Source: DATJGR01 sp963780795
GTDB lineage: Bacteria > Pseudomonadota > Gammaproteobacteria > Pseudomonadales > Azotimanducaceae
Assembly (NCBI GenBank): GCA_963780795.1
Contig: CAWADH010000003.1
Location: 1-64,000, forward strand
Length of the DNA: 64,000 bases
Direction of reading: 5' to 3'
Shown here: piece after piece, positions 52,671 to 61,666 of the stretch
How positions within the stretch are numbered: position 1 is the stretch's first letter
Layout: every line of letters starts with the position of its first letter
Made by a program: the position numbers and the translations under genes
Notes under the pieces: model-generated
Databases searched by the model: none
What the model was told of the DNA's origin: nothing
The model's input: the letters and a program-made list of their open reading frames with translations, nothing else

Positions 52671-53000
52671 ATGGCGATCAGAATCATCCGAACGCAGAGA
52701 AACGGCAGAGAGGCCCGACTGGTCGTGAACGACGACGGCACGGTCACGTATCACGTCGAGAACATCGGCTGGCGATTGAAGCGCGACGGCGCCGGAAGGC
52801 GAACGCGGAGCATGAGTGCCAATGAGGCGAAATGCGCCTGGCCCTGCTACGCGCGGGCTATCGACACTGCTGTGGCCGAAGCCGCCTGTCAGCAAACGAA
52901 CGACATGCACGCCGTGCCGATCCGCGTGGTCTGGCAGGATCGTCTCGCTCGACTGAGGATCTGGTCGTCGCGACAGCGGCGAGACGCGCGCGCAACATAG
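52671..53000 (+). CDS. Hypothetical protein
   Basis: 109 residues, basic, with a beta-rich start (RIIRTQRNGREARLVV, DDGTVTYHVENIGWRL) and a helical Arg-rich end. GGAAGG lies about 12 bases before the ATG. No family recognised. It sits alone between two + strand genes. Confidence 0.55.
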   Translation: MAIRIIRTQRNGREARLVVNDDGTVTYHVENIGWRLKRDGAGRRTRSMSANEAKCAWPCYARAIDTAVAEAACQQTNDMHAVPIRVVWQDRLARLRIWSSRQRRDARAT

Positions 53001-53052
53001 CGACTCCGGTGGTTCAGCCGCCATTCACTTCCCGGAGTCGAAGCTCGCGATC

Positions 53053-53433
53053 ATGACCACGCTGCACGTCTCGCAGACCGCGCGCTCCCGCCGAGTCGCG
53101 AACATCCTGCTCGTCGTGATGCTGACGCTCGCGATGGCGCCGGCGCATGCGGACGGATTCCGCTGCGGCGTCCATCTCGTCGACCCCGGGATGCAGATGT
53201 TCGAGGTCTTCGACGCGTGCGGTGAGCCGGTGCAGGTGACGCACAGTTCCGTGCAACGACCTTCGGTCATCTGGCTGCACGGCCGCTCGTACTTGGGTGA
53301 CGGATTTATCGAGGTACCGGTGGAGACCTGGGTCTACAACTTCGGCAGCACGCGACTCATGCAGCAGTTGACGTTCGAGAGTGGCGTGCTCGTCGAAGTG
53401 ATAGCGCTCGACTACGGCTACGAGCGGAACTAG
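53053..53433 (+). CDS. DUF2845 exported protein
   Basis: 126 residues. A signal peptide (ANILLVVMLTLAMAPAHA) is followed by the DUF2845 pattern: FRCGVHLVDPGMQMFEVFDACGEPV, WVYNFGSTRLMQQLTFESGVL and a terminal YGY. Function unknown, periplasmic. No clear ribosome site; the ATG is the only candidate near the signal sequence. Confidence 0.85.
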   Translation: MTTLHVSQTARSRRVANILLVVMLTLAMAPAHADGFRCGVHLVDPGMQMFEVFDACGEPVQVTHSSVQRPSVIWLHGRSYLGDGFIEVPVETWVYNFGSTRLMQQLTFESGVLVEVIALDYGYERN

Positions 53434-53446
53434 CCATTGCGAGCGC

Positions 53447-53695
53447 TTACGGAATCTGATAGCGCGACTTGAACTCGCAGATCTCGCTCCACACATCCGG
53501 TGCGCACGTTTCGCTCGTCACGCGTCCGAAGATTCGGCCCAGCACCAATCGCTCGTGATCGTCGATCTGGCCGTCTCTCAGGGCGAGCTTCTCTATCATC
53601 GCCAGTTCCCGCGCATCCACCGTCGCATCGTTCGCGAACACATGCAGAAACGAATACTGCATGATCGCCCTCCAGGAACTGTCCACCTTCGACAT
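53447..53695 (-). CDS. Small TerB-like acidic protein
   Basis: 82 residues. The pattern ANDATVDARELAMIEKLALRDGQIDDHERLVLGRIF (two D-x-x-V/I-D-x-x-E motifs) resembles half of a TerB domain. GAGAGG lies about 8 bases before the ATG. Function unknown. It converges with the DUF2845 gene. Confidence 0.6.
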   Translation of the reverse strand: MSKVDSSWRAIMQYSFLHVFANDATVDARELAMIEKLALRDGQIDDHERLVLGRIFGRVTSETCAPDVWSEICEFKSRYQIP

Positions 53696-53794
53696 TCCAG
53701 CAACCTCTCGTGGTGTATTGACGATAACTAACTTCGAACCGGTTCCACGCAGGCAAGTCGCGAACTGCGTCTGCGGCGAATCGCCCGTTCGTCG

Positions 53795-54616
53795 CTACTT
53801 CTCGGCAACCACATACGCGATCCACGCAGGGTCGGCCTGACCTTTTGCATCCGGCTCGAATTCCCCGTTCGCTTCGCCGTCCTCGTCCTCGCCTTCCCAG
53901 TAGACTGTCGCGCTGCGGAATCCCGCTTCGATCAGGATCTCCTGCAATTCCGGCGCCGACCAGAGCCGCCATTCGTATGTGAATGCCTTCTTGATCTTCG
54001 ACCCATCCGGAAAACTGAAATGAATGTGGCAGCGGATGTGGTTGGTGACGGGGTGAAACTTCGCCTGATCCCAGATGTAGGTGAAGCCCTTGTGTTTGGT
54101 TTTCTCCTTCATCTCCTCCTGCGCTTGCGCGCCGCCGAACAGATCGATGAAGAACACGCCGTCGTCGACTAGGCCGGCGCGCACGCGCGCGAAGTAGCCG
54201 CGCAAAGCGTCACGCGCGTCGAAGATGAAGTAGCTGAAATTGAGCGCGACCACGATGTCGACGGGTGGGGTGGCGACCGTCATGACATCGGACTCCAGTA
54301 GGCGCACGCGTGTCCGGTCGGCGATCGGCAGCTGAGCGACGCGATGGCGGCGCCCCCAATCGAGAACGTTTGGATCGATGTCCACGCCGATCGCCTGAAA
54401 TTGCTCGCCTTGCCGCACCCATTGGCACGAGGCGTTGGCGGTGCCGCAGAAATCCTCGCGCAAGCGGTAAGCCTTGCGGCCGCGAAGACGTTCGAAAGTA
54501 GCCTGCGTGAACTCCACTTCGTGCTCGACGTTCTGCACCGCCCGCTCGTACAGGTCGTGAATGTCGGCTTGCTCGGCCATCGTGCGCTTGCGGGCCGTTG
54601 CGTTCTTGGCACTCAT
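53795..54616 (-). CDS. Class I SAM-dependent methyltransferase
   Basis: 273 residues. Motif I region LREDFCGTANASC, motif II IGVDIDPNVLDWG and VDIVVALNFSYFIF; the C-terminal domain has FFIDLFGGAQAQEE and YEWRLWSAPELQEILIEAGF. An acidic stretch (EGEDEDGEANGEFEPD) lies near the end. Substrate unknown. Divergent from the DUF748 gene, with about 200 bases between. Confidence 0.85.
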   Translation of the reverse strand: MSAKNATARKRTMAEQADIHDLYERAVQNVEHEVEFTQATFERLRGRKAYRLREDFCGTANASCQWVRQGEQFQAIGVDIDPNVLDWGRRHRVAQLPIADRTRVRLLESDVMTVATPPVDIVVALNFSYFIFDARDALRGYFARVRAGLVDDGVFFIDLFGGAQAQEEMKEKTKHKGFTYIWDQAKFHPVTNHIRCHIHFSFPDGSKIKKAFTYEWRLWSAPELQEILIEAGFRSATVYWEGEDEDGEANGEFEPDAKGQADPAWIAYVVAEK

Positions 54617-54813
54617 CCTGTTGATCGTCTCCTCGACATGGGTTGTGGGTACCGCCTTTTACAGGAAGTCGACTGCATGGAGCAACGCGATCCATCCAGT
54701 TTGGATCCGTGCATACCGATCGTGCGGTCCTACGCCCGGACGCCATATGGTCCGACAGACCCGACCTGCTCGCTTCGTATCATGCGGATGGACACGGATG
54801 GCTGGCTACCCTG

Positions 54814-55899
54814 ATGAACACCATTTCGCGACGGCAGATCACGTGGCTGGTCGTGATTGTCATCGGTCTGATCGTCGTCGGCGTGCGCCTTGCCTTGCCG
54901 GGGTGGGTTGCAGATTCCGTGAACTCGAAGCTGGCTGAAATGGGCGACTATCGAGGTCACGTCGCGAGCGTCGACCTGCAGCTCTGGCGCGGCGCGTATT
55001 CGATCGACGGTCTGCACATCGAAAAGCGCAGCGGCAAGGTGCCGGTGCCTCTGCTCGACGCTCCGCGCACCAATCTGACGGTTAGCTGGCGCGCATTGTT
55101 CAAGGGCGGGATCGTGGCGCGCGTCACCTTCGAATCGCCCGAGATCAATTTCGTCGATGCAAAGGCCGGGGAGTCGACCCAATCGGCAAAGGGTGTGGAC
55201 TGGCGTGCGCAGCTCGAGCAACTGATGCCGATCCGGCTCGACGAGGTGCTCGTCCACAATGGCACCGTGCACTTCCGCAATTTCTCGACCCACCCGGAAG
55301 TCGACCTGGTAGCTACCTCGGTCGAAGCGCGCGTACTGAACCTGAGCAACGTGCGAGAGAAAGGCGAGCGCGCGGCGGACATGCAATTCGAGGGAACGGT
55401 GCTGGGCGATGCAGGATTGCAATCCACGGCGCAATTCGATCCACTCGGTAAACTCGACGACTTCAAATTCTCGCTGAAGATCGACCGGATCGAACTCCAG
55501 CGCTTGAACGACTTTCTGCAGGCTTACGCGAAGATCGATGTCGAATCGGGCGACGGCGACTTCGTGATGGAGCTCGAAGCGCGCGACGGCCAACTACAAG
55601 GCTATGCCAAGCCGCTGTTTCGCAACGTGCACGTCTTCAGTTGGAAGCAGGATGTGGAACAGCAAGGCGATAATCCGTTGCGCGCAGCATGGGAAGCGCT
55701 GGCAGGCGCCATCGAGAATGTATTCAAGAACCAGCCAACGGACCAGTTCGCTACGCGCATCGAGATCAGAGGACGTATGGGAGATGCGCAGACCAGCACG
55801 CTTCAGGCCATCGGTGCGATCCTGCACAACGCTTTCGTAGAGGCTTACCGGCCTCAATTGGAGCATCTGCCGACGCGCCGCAACGACAAACAGGCCTGA
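54814..55899 (+). CDS. DUF748/AsmA-like membrane protein
   Basis: 361 residues with one N-terminal membrane helix (WLVVIVIGLIVVGVRLALP) and a periplasmic AsmA/DUF748-type beta region: SKLAEMGDYRGHVASVDLQLWRG, LTVSWRALFKGGIVARV, LDEVLVHNGTVHF, GTVLGDAGLQSTAQFDP. The family is implicated in lipid transport between membranes. The ATG at 54814 has no strong ribosome site; the frame upstream is not homologous. Confidence 0.82.
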   Translation: MNTISRRQITWLVVIVIGLIVVGVRLALPGWVADSVNSKLAEMGDYRGHVASVDLQLWRGAYSIDGLHIEKRSGKVPVPLLDAPRTNLTVSWRALFKGGIVARVTFESPEINFVDAKAGESTQSAKGVDWRAQLEQLMPIRLDEVLVHNGTVHFRNFSTHPEVDLVATSVEARVLNLSNVREKGERAADMQFEGTVLGDAGLQSTAQFDPLGKLDDFKFSLKIDRIELQRLNDFLQAYAKIDVESGDGDFVMELEARDGQLQGYAKPLFRNVHVFSWKQDVEQQGDNPLRAAWEALAGAIENVFKNQPTDQFATRIEIRGRMGDAQTSTLQAIGAILHNAFVEAYRPQLEHLPTRRNDKQA

Positions 55900-55903
55900 C
55901 GCC

Positions 55904-56926
55904 TCACGATGCGGAAGTGTCGACTCGTTGGCGAGTGTGCGCATTGGAACGATTGGTGCTGCGCGGGGGCCTTGTTGCCGGCCAATCGGGCGGCCAGCTC
56001 TCCTTGCCGCGTTCACCCAGGGCAGACGGCATGCCCAGCATGCGGGCGAGCGTGGCCGCGTCAAAAGGCGCATTCACCTTCACGTCGTTGTCGAAGTAGC
56101 AGAAAACGTCGCGCCGCTTACGCGGTCGGTCCGAACGTAGCGAGGCGCATCGCGCACCCTTCACCTGGCGCCCCCCGTTCCACACTTTGATGCGCGCTGC
56201 CCAACGCTCGAGCGCTGCAGCGCCATATCCACTCGCGTAGAGTTCCTCGTCTCCATGCAGGCGAATGTAGACGAAGTCGCTCGTCAGATCTTCGAGCAGC
56301 GGCCATCTTCCTGCGGTATCGGCGACGACCAGAGCGATGCGATGACGCCGCAGCATGGCGATGAACCGTTCGTCGACGAAACTCGGATGGCGGATCTCTA
56401 TCGCATGCCGCACCGGTCTCTTGCGATCCAGCGACATGCTTGTTCGTCCTGCCACACGGTGATCGTGGTGGCGCGCGAGTTCACGTACGGCAAACGTGTC
56501 GCGCGGCAACTGTTCGAAGAACGCCTCGAACCGGGCGGGTTCGAATGCGAGGGTCGGCGGGAATTGCCAGAGAATCGGCCCGAGCTTTCCGCGCAGTTCC
56601 AACATGCCGTTGGCGAAGAAATTCGCGAGCGGCGCTGCTATGTCCTTGAGCCTCCGCATGTGCGTGATGTATCGGGGCGCTTTGACCGAGAACACGAAAT
56701 CAGCCGGCGTTTGATCGCGCCAGCCCGCGTAGTAGTCCGGACTCTGAAGCGAATAGAACGATCCATTGATCTCGATGGTGCGGAACATACGCGAGGCGTA
56801 GTCCAGTTCGAGGCGCTGCGCCAAAGCCTCCGGATAGAAGACTCCGCGCCACGGTTCGTATCGCCAGCCGGAAATGCCGACACGAACGGTTCCTTTCTGC
56901 GTCCTCCGTTGAAGACTGCGGCGCAC
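55904..56926 (-). CDS. DUF72-family protein
   Basis: 340 residues. The DUF72 TIM-barrel begins VRVGISGWRYEPWRGVFYP and continues through FRTIEINGSFYSLQSPDYY, GPILWQFPPT, RHAIEIRHPSF and DFVYIRLHGDEE, ending FCYFDNDVKVNAPFDA. Start assigned to GTG 56926, which falls right after the cupin stop; no ATG is closer. The family may be phosphodiesterase- or glycosidase-like but is unassigned. Cupin-DUF72 order suggests one transcript. Confidence 0.85.
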   Translation of the reverse strand: MRRSLQRRTQKGTVRVGISGWRYEPWRGVFYPEALAQRLELDYASRMFRTIEINGSFYSLQSPDYYAGWRDQTPADFVFSVKAPRYITHMRRLKDIAAPLANFFANGMLELRGKLGPILWQFPPTLAFEPARFEAFFEQLPRDTFAVRELARHHDHRVAGRTSMSLDRKRPVRHAIEIRHPSFVDERFIAMLRRHRIALVVADTAGRWPLLEDLTSDFVYIRLHGDEELYASGYGAAALERWAARIKVWNGGRQVKGARCASLRSDRPRKRRDVFCYFDNDVKVNAPFDAATLARMLGMPSALGERGKESWPPDWPATRPPRSTNRSNAHTRQRVDTSAS

Positions 56927-56928
56927 GG

Positions 56929-57270
56929 CTAGGCCCTCGCCGCCGGCAACTCGGTACCGTCGGCGCGATACGCCGGCGGGACATACACATTGAGCGTGCG
57001 CAGCGGAACTCTTCCGGTATTTCGAATCTCGTGACGGTCGCTGCGCTCGATCAAAAGAAGCGTTCCGGGCTTGATGGCGTACTTCTTGTCGTTGATTGTT
57101 GCTACCCCGCTGCCGGAAACACCGAACAACCATTGATCCGCACTCCGATGCCGATTGTCCGCATCTCCTTCCGATTGGCCGGGACTCAGAACCATCTCGG
57201 CGGCTTGTGAACGGCGGTTGCCGATTGCCACTCGGAAACCCGTTCCAAAGCGCAACGTCTTGTGCTTCAT
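56929..57270 (-). CDS. Cupin-domain protein
   Basis: 113 residues. A small beta-barrel cupin: FRVAIGNRRSQAAEMVLSPGQ, QWLFGVSGSGVATINDKKYAIKPGTLLLIERSDRHEIRN. The usual metal His residues are only partly conserved (HRHRS region absent; His in DRHEI present). Start at ATG 57270; a further ATG nine codons upstream is possible. It precedes DUF72 on the same strand. Confidence 0.82.
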   Translation of the reverse strand: MKHKTLRFGTGFRVAIGNRRSQAAEMVLSPGQSEGDADNRHRSADQWLFGVSGSGVATINDKKYAIKPGTLLLIERSDRHEIRNTGRVPLRTLNVYVPPAYRADGTELPAARA

Positions 57271-57494
57271 CGGATACAGCCCGCGTCGTCCGAACATCTC
57301 CGAGAAGACTACGCTGCAAGAGCCGCGTCGACGTCGGCCTCTAGCTTCTGTTCATGTCGGATGGGATGCATCGAGTTCGCATGCGATCCGCCATGCGCTC
57401 GACCGGGGCATCGGACGCTTCCCACGCGAGCTTGATGGACCGTCTGATGTCGGCGAATCGAGTCCTACGAAATGCTGCGGAGTGTGCGACGCAA

Positions 57495-57698
57495 ATGAGC
57501 GAGTCTTACATCATGGACAAGGTACGCGCGGCAGAACCTTCACCGGACCGACCCCCACGACCGGCACCGATTCCGGGCCGGCAACCTGACGAACGACAGG
57601 TCCCGCCCGAACAACCGCCCCCGCTGACGCCGACGGAACCGCCGATCCCTCCGCAGATCAGAGATCCGAAACCGGATCCGATAACGGATGTCAGCTAA
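57495..57698 (+). CDS. Small proline-rich hypothetical protein
   Basis: 67 residues, about one third proline (PDRPPRPAPIPGRQPDERQ, PEQPPPLTPTEPPIPPQIRD). Many bacterial genomes encode similar short Pro-rich peptides of unknown role. It starts at ATG 57495; a second ATG at 57513 is equally possible and the frame is open further upstream. Coding is uncertain. Confidence 0.4.
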   Translation: MSESYIMDKVRAAEPSPDRPPRPAPIPGRQPDERQVPPEQPPPLTPTEPPIPPQIRDPKPDPITDVS

Positions 57699-57734
57699 CG
57701 GCGCTAAAGAGGGGCGCTACTGATGGGAAGGCGA

Positions 57735-58424
57735 CTACATGCGTTCTGAAGAGTCGCCTTGCGGAGATCGGGTCGCGTTAGAGGGTCGCTCCGGCCGGCG
57801 AAACGCGAATCCTACCTGCCGGCATCCGGCAGTGCGAAAAGGCACAAAACATCCGAAGCGTTGAACATATCCTGCGTATCCGACATGTCGGCGCGTCTTG
57901 CGAGCCAAAGTACGGAGCGACGAGAAGTTGTGCGTCTCGACAAAAGACAATCCCTTCGTATGCCCCAGTTCTCCGAGGTGCTGGTCGATCGTCTTTGATA
58001 GCACGTCGTGGATGTGGAAACCTCGGTAGGCGGGTGATGTCCATGCCTTATACCGGTACATGAGTCCCGGATTCCAAATGACTTCCCAATCACCCGTGTG
58101 AGGCACAGGTCCCCTCAGCGCACGCCAGGTGTACGCAACGAGTTCATCGCCCTTGAATGCGCCGATGCACACGTCGCCGCGTGCGATTGCTTGATTGACA
58201 GACGCTTCGCGAAAGTCGAGGTGCGGTGCGTCAACGCGGCTTCTAACCTCCTCGGGCGAAAGGATGTGCATCTCGAGTCCTGATGGAAGCAGCGGCGTCT
58301 CGCTGTCCTGATGGTGGCCTATCTGTACCGTGAAAAGATGCAGCCCGAAGATGCGTTTCAACCCGTTCATGATTTTCGCGTGGAGCCTCGGCAAGGGGCC
58401 CAAGCTATGTGAATGTTCTGTCAT
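57735..58424 (-). CDS. GNAT-like acetyltransferase-fold protein
   Basis: 229 residues. The middle (about 60-170) has a GNAT-like arrangement: ARGDVCIGAFKGDELVAYTWRA, followed by KAWTSPAYRGFHIHDVLSK, where the R-G-x segment fits the acetyl-CoA loop, and a terminal FVETHNFSSLRTLARK. Full GNAT motif A is weak, so the assignment is tentative. The ATG is supported by position; the sequence around it is AT-richer than the left of the window. Confidence 0.6.
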   Translation of the reverse strand: MTEHSHSLGPLPRLHAKIMNGLKRIFGLHLFTVQIGHHQDSETPLLPSGLEMHILSPEEVRSRVDAPHLDFREASVNQAIARGDVCIGAFKGDELVAYTWRALRGPVPHTGDWEVIWNPGLMYRYKAWTSPAYRGFHIHDVLSKTIDQHLGELGHTKGLSFVETHNFSSLRTLARKTRRHVGYAGYVQRFGCFVPFRTAGCRQVGFAFRRPERPSNATRSPQGDSSERM

Positions 58425-58873
58425 CCTGCGATCGTCTCCGCTCCTTGTTACGAGGGCTGTCGTGTGTACCACATCAATGTGGCGATGATGGGACAACCAA
58501 GCGAGGAGAGGAAAGCGCCAAATACTGTCCATGCCGGGCGCACATTCGCGTGCCCACATATAGGCACGATCGGGCCAGTAAGAATGAGTTAAACAAAAGA
58601 CGATATGACCGTCGTCGCGGTGCCTGCGGACAACAGTCGAGCTTCTCGAGCAGCGGTCGCGGAACCATTCTCAACGATACCTTTAGCCATTCCAAAGCGG
58701 TCTTTGGTCGCCGTGCGGCTAGACCATCGGAAATCACATGGTAAAAGGTGCGCCAATGCGATTCTTCATATCGCGAGCAAGCTTACGGGATCGCAGGCAT
58801 CGTGCGTCTTATTGGCAAACGGATTGCGTCCGTCCCCGGAGAATCTACACGACGCAACAATTCAGGATCATGC
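58425..58873. other. 449-bp stretch with no supported gene
   Basis: Short overlapping frames occur on both strands (58409-58744 +, 58474-58737 -, 58605-59003 +), but none has a ribosome site, a recognisable domain or sustained GC3 bias. The upstream region of the GNAT-like gene is at the left end. I see nothing else here. Confidence 0.5.
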
Positions 58874-59134
58874 ATGGTTACACCGATGGTTGGTAAGTTC
58901 GAGCATCGAGGCATTGAGATTCAATGGACGTGCGAGAGGCACGCCGTGTCCGACGACGACGATCGCTGGATGTTCCGAGCCGACCTTATGGACATCACCG
59001 TGAGGCGGTACTTTCCGGAGCCACTTTCTCGAGCCGAGGCCGTCGCAGAGGTGAAAAGCGTCGCGCCGGAGTTGTTTCGTTTGGCGGTCCTTGAACTAGT
59101 ACGCCGACACAACGATGTTGACGTGGCCGCCTAG
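58874..59134 (+). CDS. Small hypothetical protein
   Basis: 86 residues from the ATG of VTPMVGKFEHRGIEI. The acidic DDDDRWMFRADLMDI and PLSRAEAVAEVKSVAPELFRL are reminiscent of small transposon- or plasmid-associated proteins, but no family is certain. The frame is open for 42 codons upstream (58748), without a ribosome site. Confidence 0.45.
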   Translation: MVTPMVGKFEHRGIEIQWTCERHAVSDDDDRWMFRADLMDITVRRYFPEPLSRAEAVAEVKSVAPELFRLAVLELVRRHNDVDVAA

Positions 59135-59238
59135 CGCTTACCCGGCAGAGGCAGATCAGTCGGCACGTCGCTGCCAGTAGTGTCAAGGACAATTGTTCTT
59201 ATAGGATTGGTTCACTAGGTCTCATAGATCGAACCAAT

Positions 59239-60279
59239 TTGCGCGTTGCTTCGGCTGTTACAGATGACGCGTACATCACAGTCATCGGCGGATACGTCGG
59301 CGCGATTGTACGAGCACTTGAAGCACGCGGCATCGCCACCGATACCATTCTAAGCGTTGCGGGCATCTCACATGCCCAGTCGAACGATCCACTGAATCGG
59401 ATTCCGCTGACCTCGGTCCGGCAACTGTTAGCGGCCGCGGTCGAACTGACCGACGACCCCTACTTTGGCTTGTATGCCGCAAACTTCTTGCACGCGGCAA
59501 ACCTCCATGCCCTTGGTTTTGCAATGACGGCCAGCGAAACGCTGCGCGAATTGTGCGGTCGCATGACGCGCTATTTCCGTCTGCTGTCCGGCAGTTCCAG
59601 ACCTGAGCTGAACATTCGCAATGGTGAAGCAAGACTGGAGTTTGTGTTCGTTGCGGAACCGCCGCCGCTGACAGACGACTTGTTTGGATTGTTTCTCGTG
59701 CGTCTGTTCTCCGAACTCTCCGACGGCAAGGTCCGCCCGATTCGGATAGAGCAACGCCGGCCGAGCCCCCCCGACGACGGCGCGCGCCACCGCCGCGCGT
59801 TCGGCTGCCCCGTCAGTTTCGACAACCGTAATACCTCATTGGTATTCGATGTGTCTGCTGTCGATCTGCCGCTGATAGGCGGCAGCCCGGATCTCGCAGA
59901 ACAGAACGAACGGATCGTCGTTGGCTATCTCGCGAAGCTCGACCGAAGCGACATACAAATGCGCGTCCGCGCGGTGCTACAGCAACAGTTCCCGTCGGGG
60001 GGCGTGACCAAGGAAAGTGTCGCGAAGAAGCTCTCCATGAGCCCTCGCACGTTGCAGCTCAAACTCACAAAGAGCAAGACGACGTTTCAAGAGATCGTCG
60101 ACGAGACGCGGCTAGGGTTGGCTCGCGGGTATATAGAGAACTCTGCGATGTCGATCACCGAGATTGGATACCTGCTCGGATTTTCAGACACCAGCAACTT
60201 TAGCCGCGCGTTCAAACGCTGGACGGGCCACACACCACGCAGCTTCACGACACGGCGGCGCCAGTTGGTTGGTTCGTAA
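59239..60279 (+). CDS. AraC-family transcriptional regulator
   Basis: 346 residues. The N-terminal ligand-binding domain is the Arabinose_bd (OruR/ArgR-like) type (about 40-200, including DDPYFGLYAANFLHAANLHALGF). The C-terminal AraC HTH pair has VTKESVAKKLSMSPRTLQLKL and TEIGYLLGFSDTSNFSRAFKRWTGHTPRSF. Start at TTG 59239; no ATG is in frame in the preceding 50 bases, so the true start is uncertain. No clear target gene is adjacent; the region is AT-richer than the rest of the window. Confidence 0.9.
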   Translation: MRVASAVTDDAYITVIGGYVGAIVRALEARGIATDTILSVAGISHAQSNDPLNRIPLTSVRQLLAAAVELTDDPYFGLYAANFLHAANLHALGFAMTASETLRELCGRMTRYFRLLSGSSRPELNIRNGEARLEFVFVAEPPPLTDDLFGLFLVRLFSELSDGKVRPIRIEQRRPSPPDDGARHRRAFGCPVSFDNRNTSLVFDVSAVDLPLIGGSPDLAEQNERIVVGYLAKLDRSDIQMRVRAVLQQQFPSGGVTKESVAKKLSMSPRTLQLKLTKSKTTFQEIVDETRLGLARGYIENSAMSITEIGYLLGFSDTSNFSRAFKRWTGHTPRSFTTRRRQLVGS

Positions 60280-60336
60280 GCAGTTCGCTTCGCACGGGCT
60301 CGTTGGACCGTCCTCCAGCATTCGCATCATTGGCCA

Positions 60337-60567
60337 TCAGACCTTTTCGCTGACGAGGTCTTTCGGATCGCCATTGATCATGTACTTCGTGATCATGTGC
60401 GTGTGCTTCGGCCGCGCATCAACTTCGACTCGAGTGGCAAGTGCCTCGTGCATGCGCGCCCATAGCGCGATCGGATCGTCCTCGGTGATCTCCAGTCGTA
60501 TCGTTGCTCCCGGATTTTTGTCGAAGACTGCTGCAATTGGCCCAACGATCTGCCAGAGGCGCGTCAC
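60337..60567 (-). CDS. Hypothetical protein
   Basis: About 76 residues from a GTG start. The frame stays open upstream, without another start codon, to the TAA of the gene at 60616. Sequence is plausible coding: AVFDKNPGATIRLEITEDDPIALWARMHEAL and VDARPKHTHMITKYMINGDP. No family recognised. It could also be the tail of a longer gene. Confidence 0.45.
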   Translation of the reverse strand: MTRLWQIVGPIAAVFDKNPGATIRLEITEDDPIALWARMHEALATRVEVDARPKHTHMITKYMINGDPKDLVSEKV

Positions 60568-60615
60568 TACCTCGGCGCGCCATCCGGTTGAAAAACGTCT
60601 CTGTCCTTTGGCCGC

Positions 60616-61218
60616 TTAATCTGCAGCCGCGGGCTTGGCGGCCGGTGTCACGGATAGCGCGACGGCTTCTGTATACGTCGCCTCGATTTGATCGCCAACG
60701 GCGACGTGCTTGAACTGCTCGGGGTCGCGCACCTTCAGGTGGACCGTCCGGTGAAGGCCCTTGACCGTGATGGTCTGCGTCGACGTGTCCACCCCGATGA
60801 CATCGCCAACGACCGTAACCTGGCGACCCGCTGCGCCCGCCGGCGCCTCTCCGGGCTTGGCCGGAATCATCGCCGCCACCTCGGTCTTCTCTACCTTCAT
60901 GCCACCGCCCTTCTTCAGTTCGAGCGCGAGTGATTCGGTGTAAGAGACGCTAACGGTATCGCCGACCTTCAGCTGATCGAAGCTCTTCAGGCCCGGGCCA
61001 GCGTCGATCGTCACCTCGTCGCCGTTCTGCCGCCTGACATCAAAGGTCCGCTTGGCTTTGTCGATTGCGGTAATCACCGCGCTCCCCTCAACGACCTGCG
61101 CCATCTCGACCTTACCGGGTGCGCTCGTCGTCGTGGCGGCGCTTTCGGTCTCCGCCGCGCTGGCCTGTATCAGCGCGAAGGCTGGAATGACGGCTGCGAG
61201 AAGAACTGAGATGCGCAT
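60616..61218 (-). CDS. Exported two-repeat beta-rich protein
   Basis: 200 residues. A signal peptide (VLLAAVIPAFALIQASA) is followed by two similar ~60-residue repeats: VITAIDKAKRTFDVRRQNGDEVTID...LKVGDTVSVSYTESLAL and VIGVDTSTQTITVKGL...VAVGDQIEATYTEAVAL. They resemble DUF5666/OB-like modules. Function unknown, periplasmic. GGAGC precedes the ATG. Confidence 0.8.
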   Translation of the reverse strand: MRISVLLAAVIPAFALIQASAAETESAATTTSAPGKVEMAQVVEGSAVITAIDKAKRTFDVRRQNGDEVTIDAGPGLKSFDQLKVGDTVSVSYTESLALELKKGGGMKVEKTEVAAMIPAKPGEAPAGAAGRQVTVVGDVIGVDTSTQTITVKGLHRTVHLKVRDPEQFKHVAVGDQIEATYTEAVALSVTPAAKPAAAD

Positions 61219-61666
61219 GGGTTGCTCCGCGTGGTTGAGGGTGGCGTGTCACGTTACAAGATCCGTTCTCCCATGGCCATCGGTCGTGGTGCGTTGAGCT
61301 GGAGCAGCGCCGTGGAGAGGATGCAGTCTCGACATCGCCCCACGCAGAACGGCAAGGTTACGGGAGCGCGGTAATGCGTCGCCTCGCGCGCGATATCAAA
61401 GGTATTCATGTCGGCGCGTGCTTAGAGACTCCGCCATAGTCCAGTCTCAGCGTGTCGCAGATCAGCGCGTCTGTCTCCAAAAGCGCTGTATTTTCATTGA
61501 TGGATTCACATCACGCAGCTTCGATGCGTCCGGTCGAGATCGTCGAACGGCTGGTACGTCGCATCGATCAAAAGTGTGCCGTGCCCGCCAAACAGATCGC
61601 CGAGTTCGACACACCTAAGGAATGACCGCTCAATGCGATTTCAACTCAGATAGCTTCCCATTCAGG
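61219..61666. other. 448-bp stretch without a confident gene
   Basis: A 41-codon frame (61500-61625, +) starting MDSHHAAS and continuing PVEIVERLVRRIDQK looks like a gene fragment but is not assignable. The frame 61418-61618 has no support. Otherwise nothing seen. Confidence 0.4.

Noticed and set aside
61418..61618. 66-codon plus-strand frame
   Set aside because: No domain or ribosome site; the overlapping frame at 61500 has better composition.
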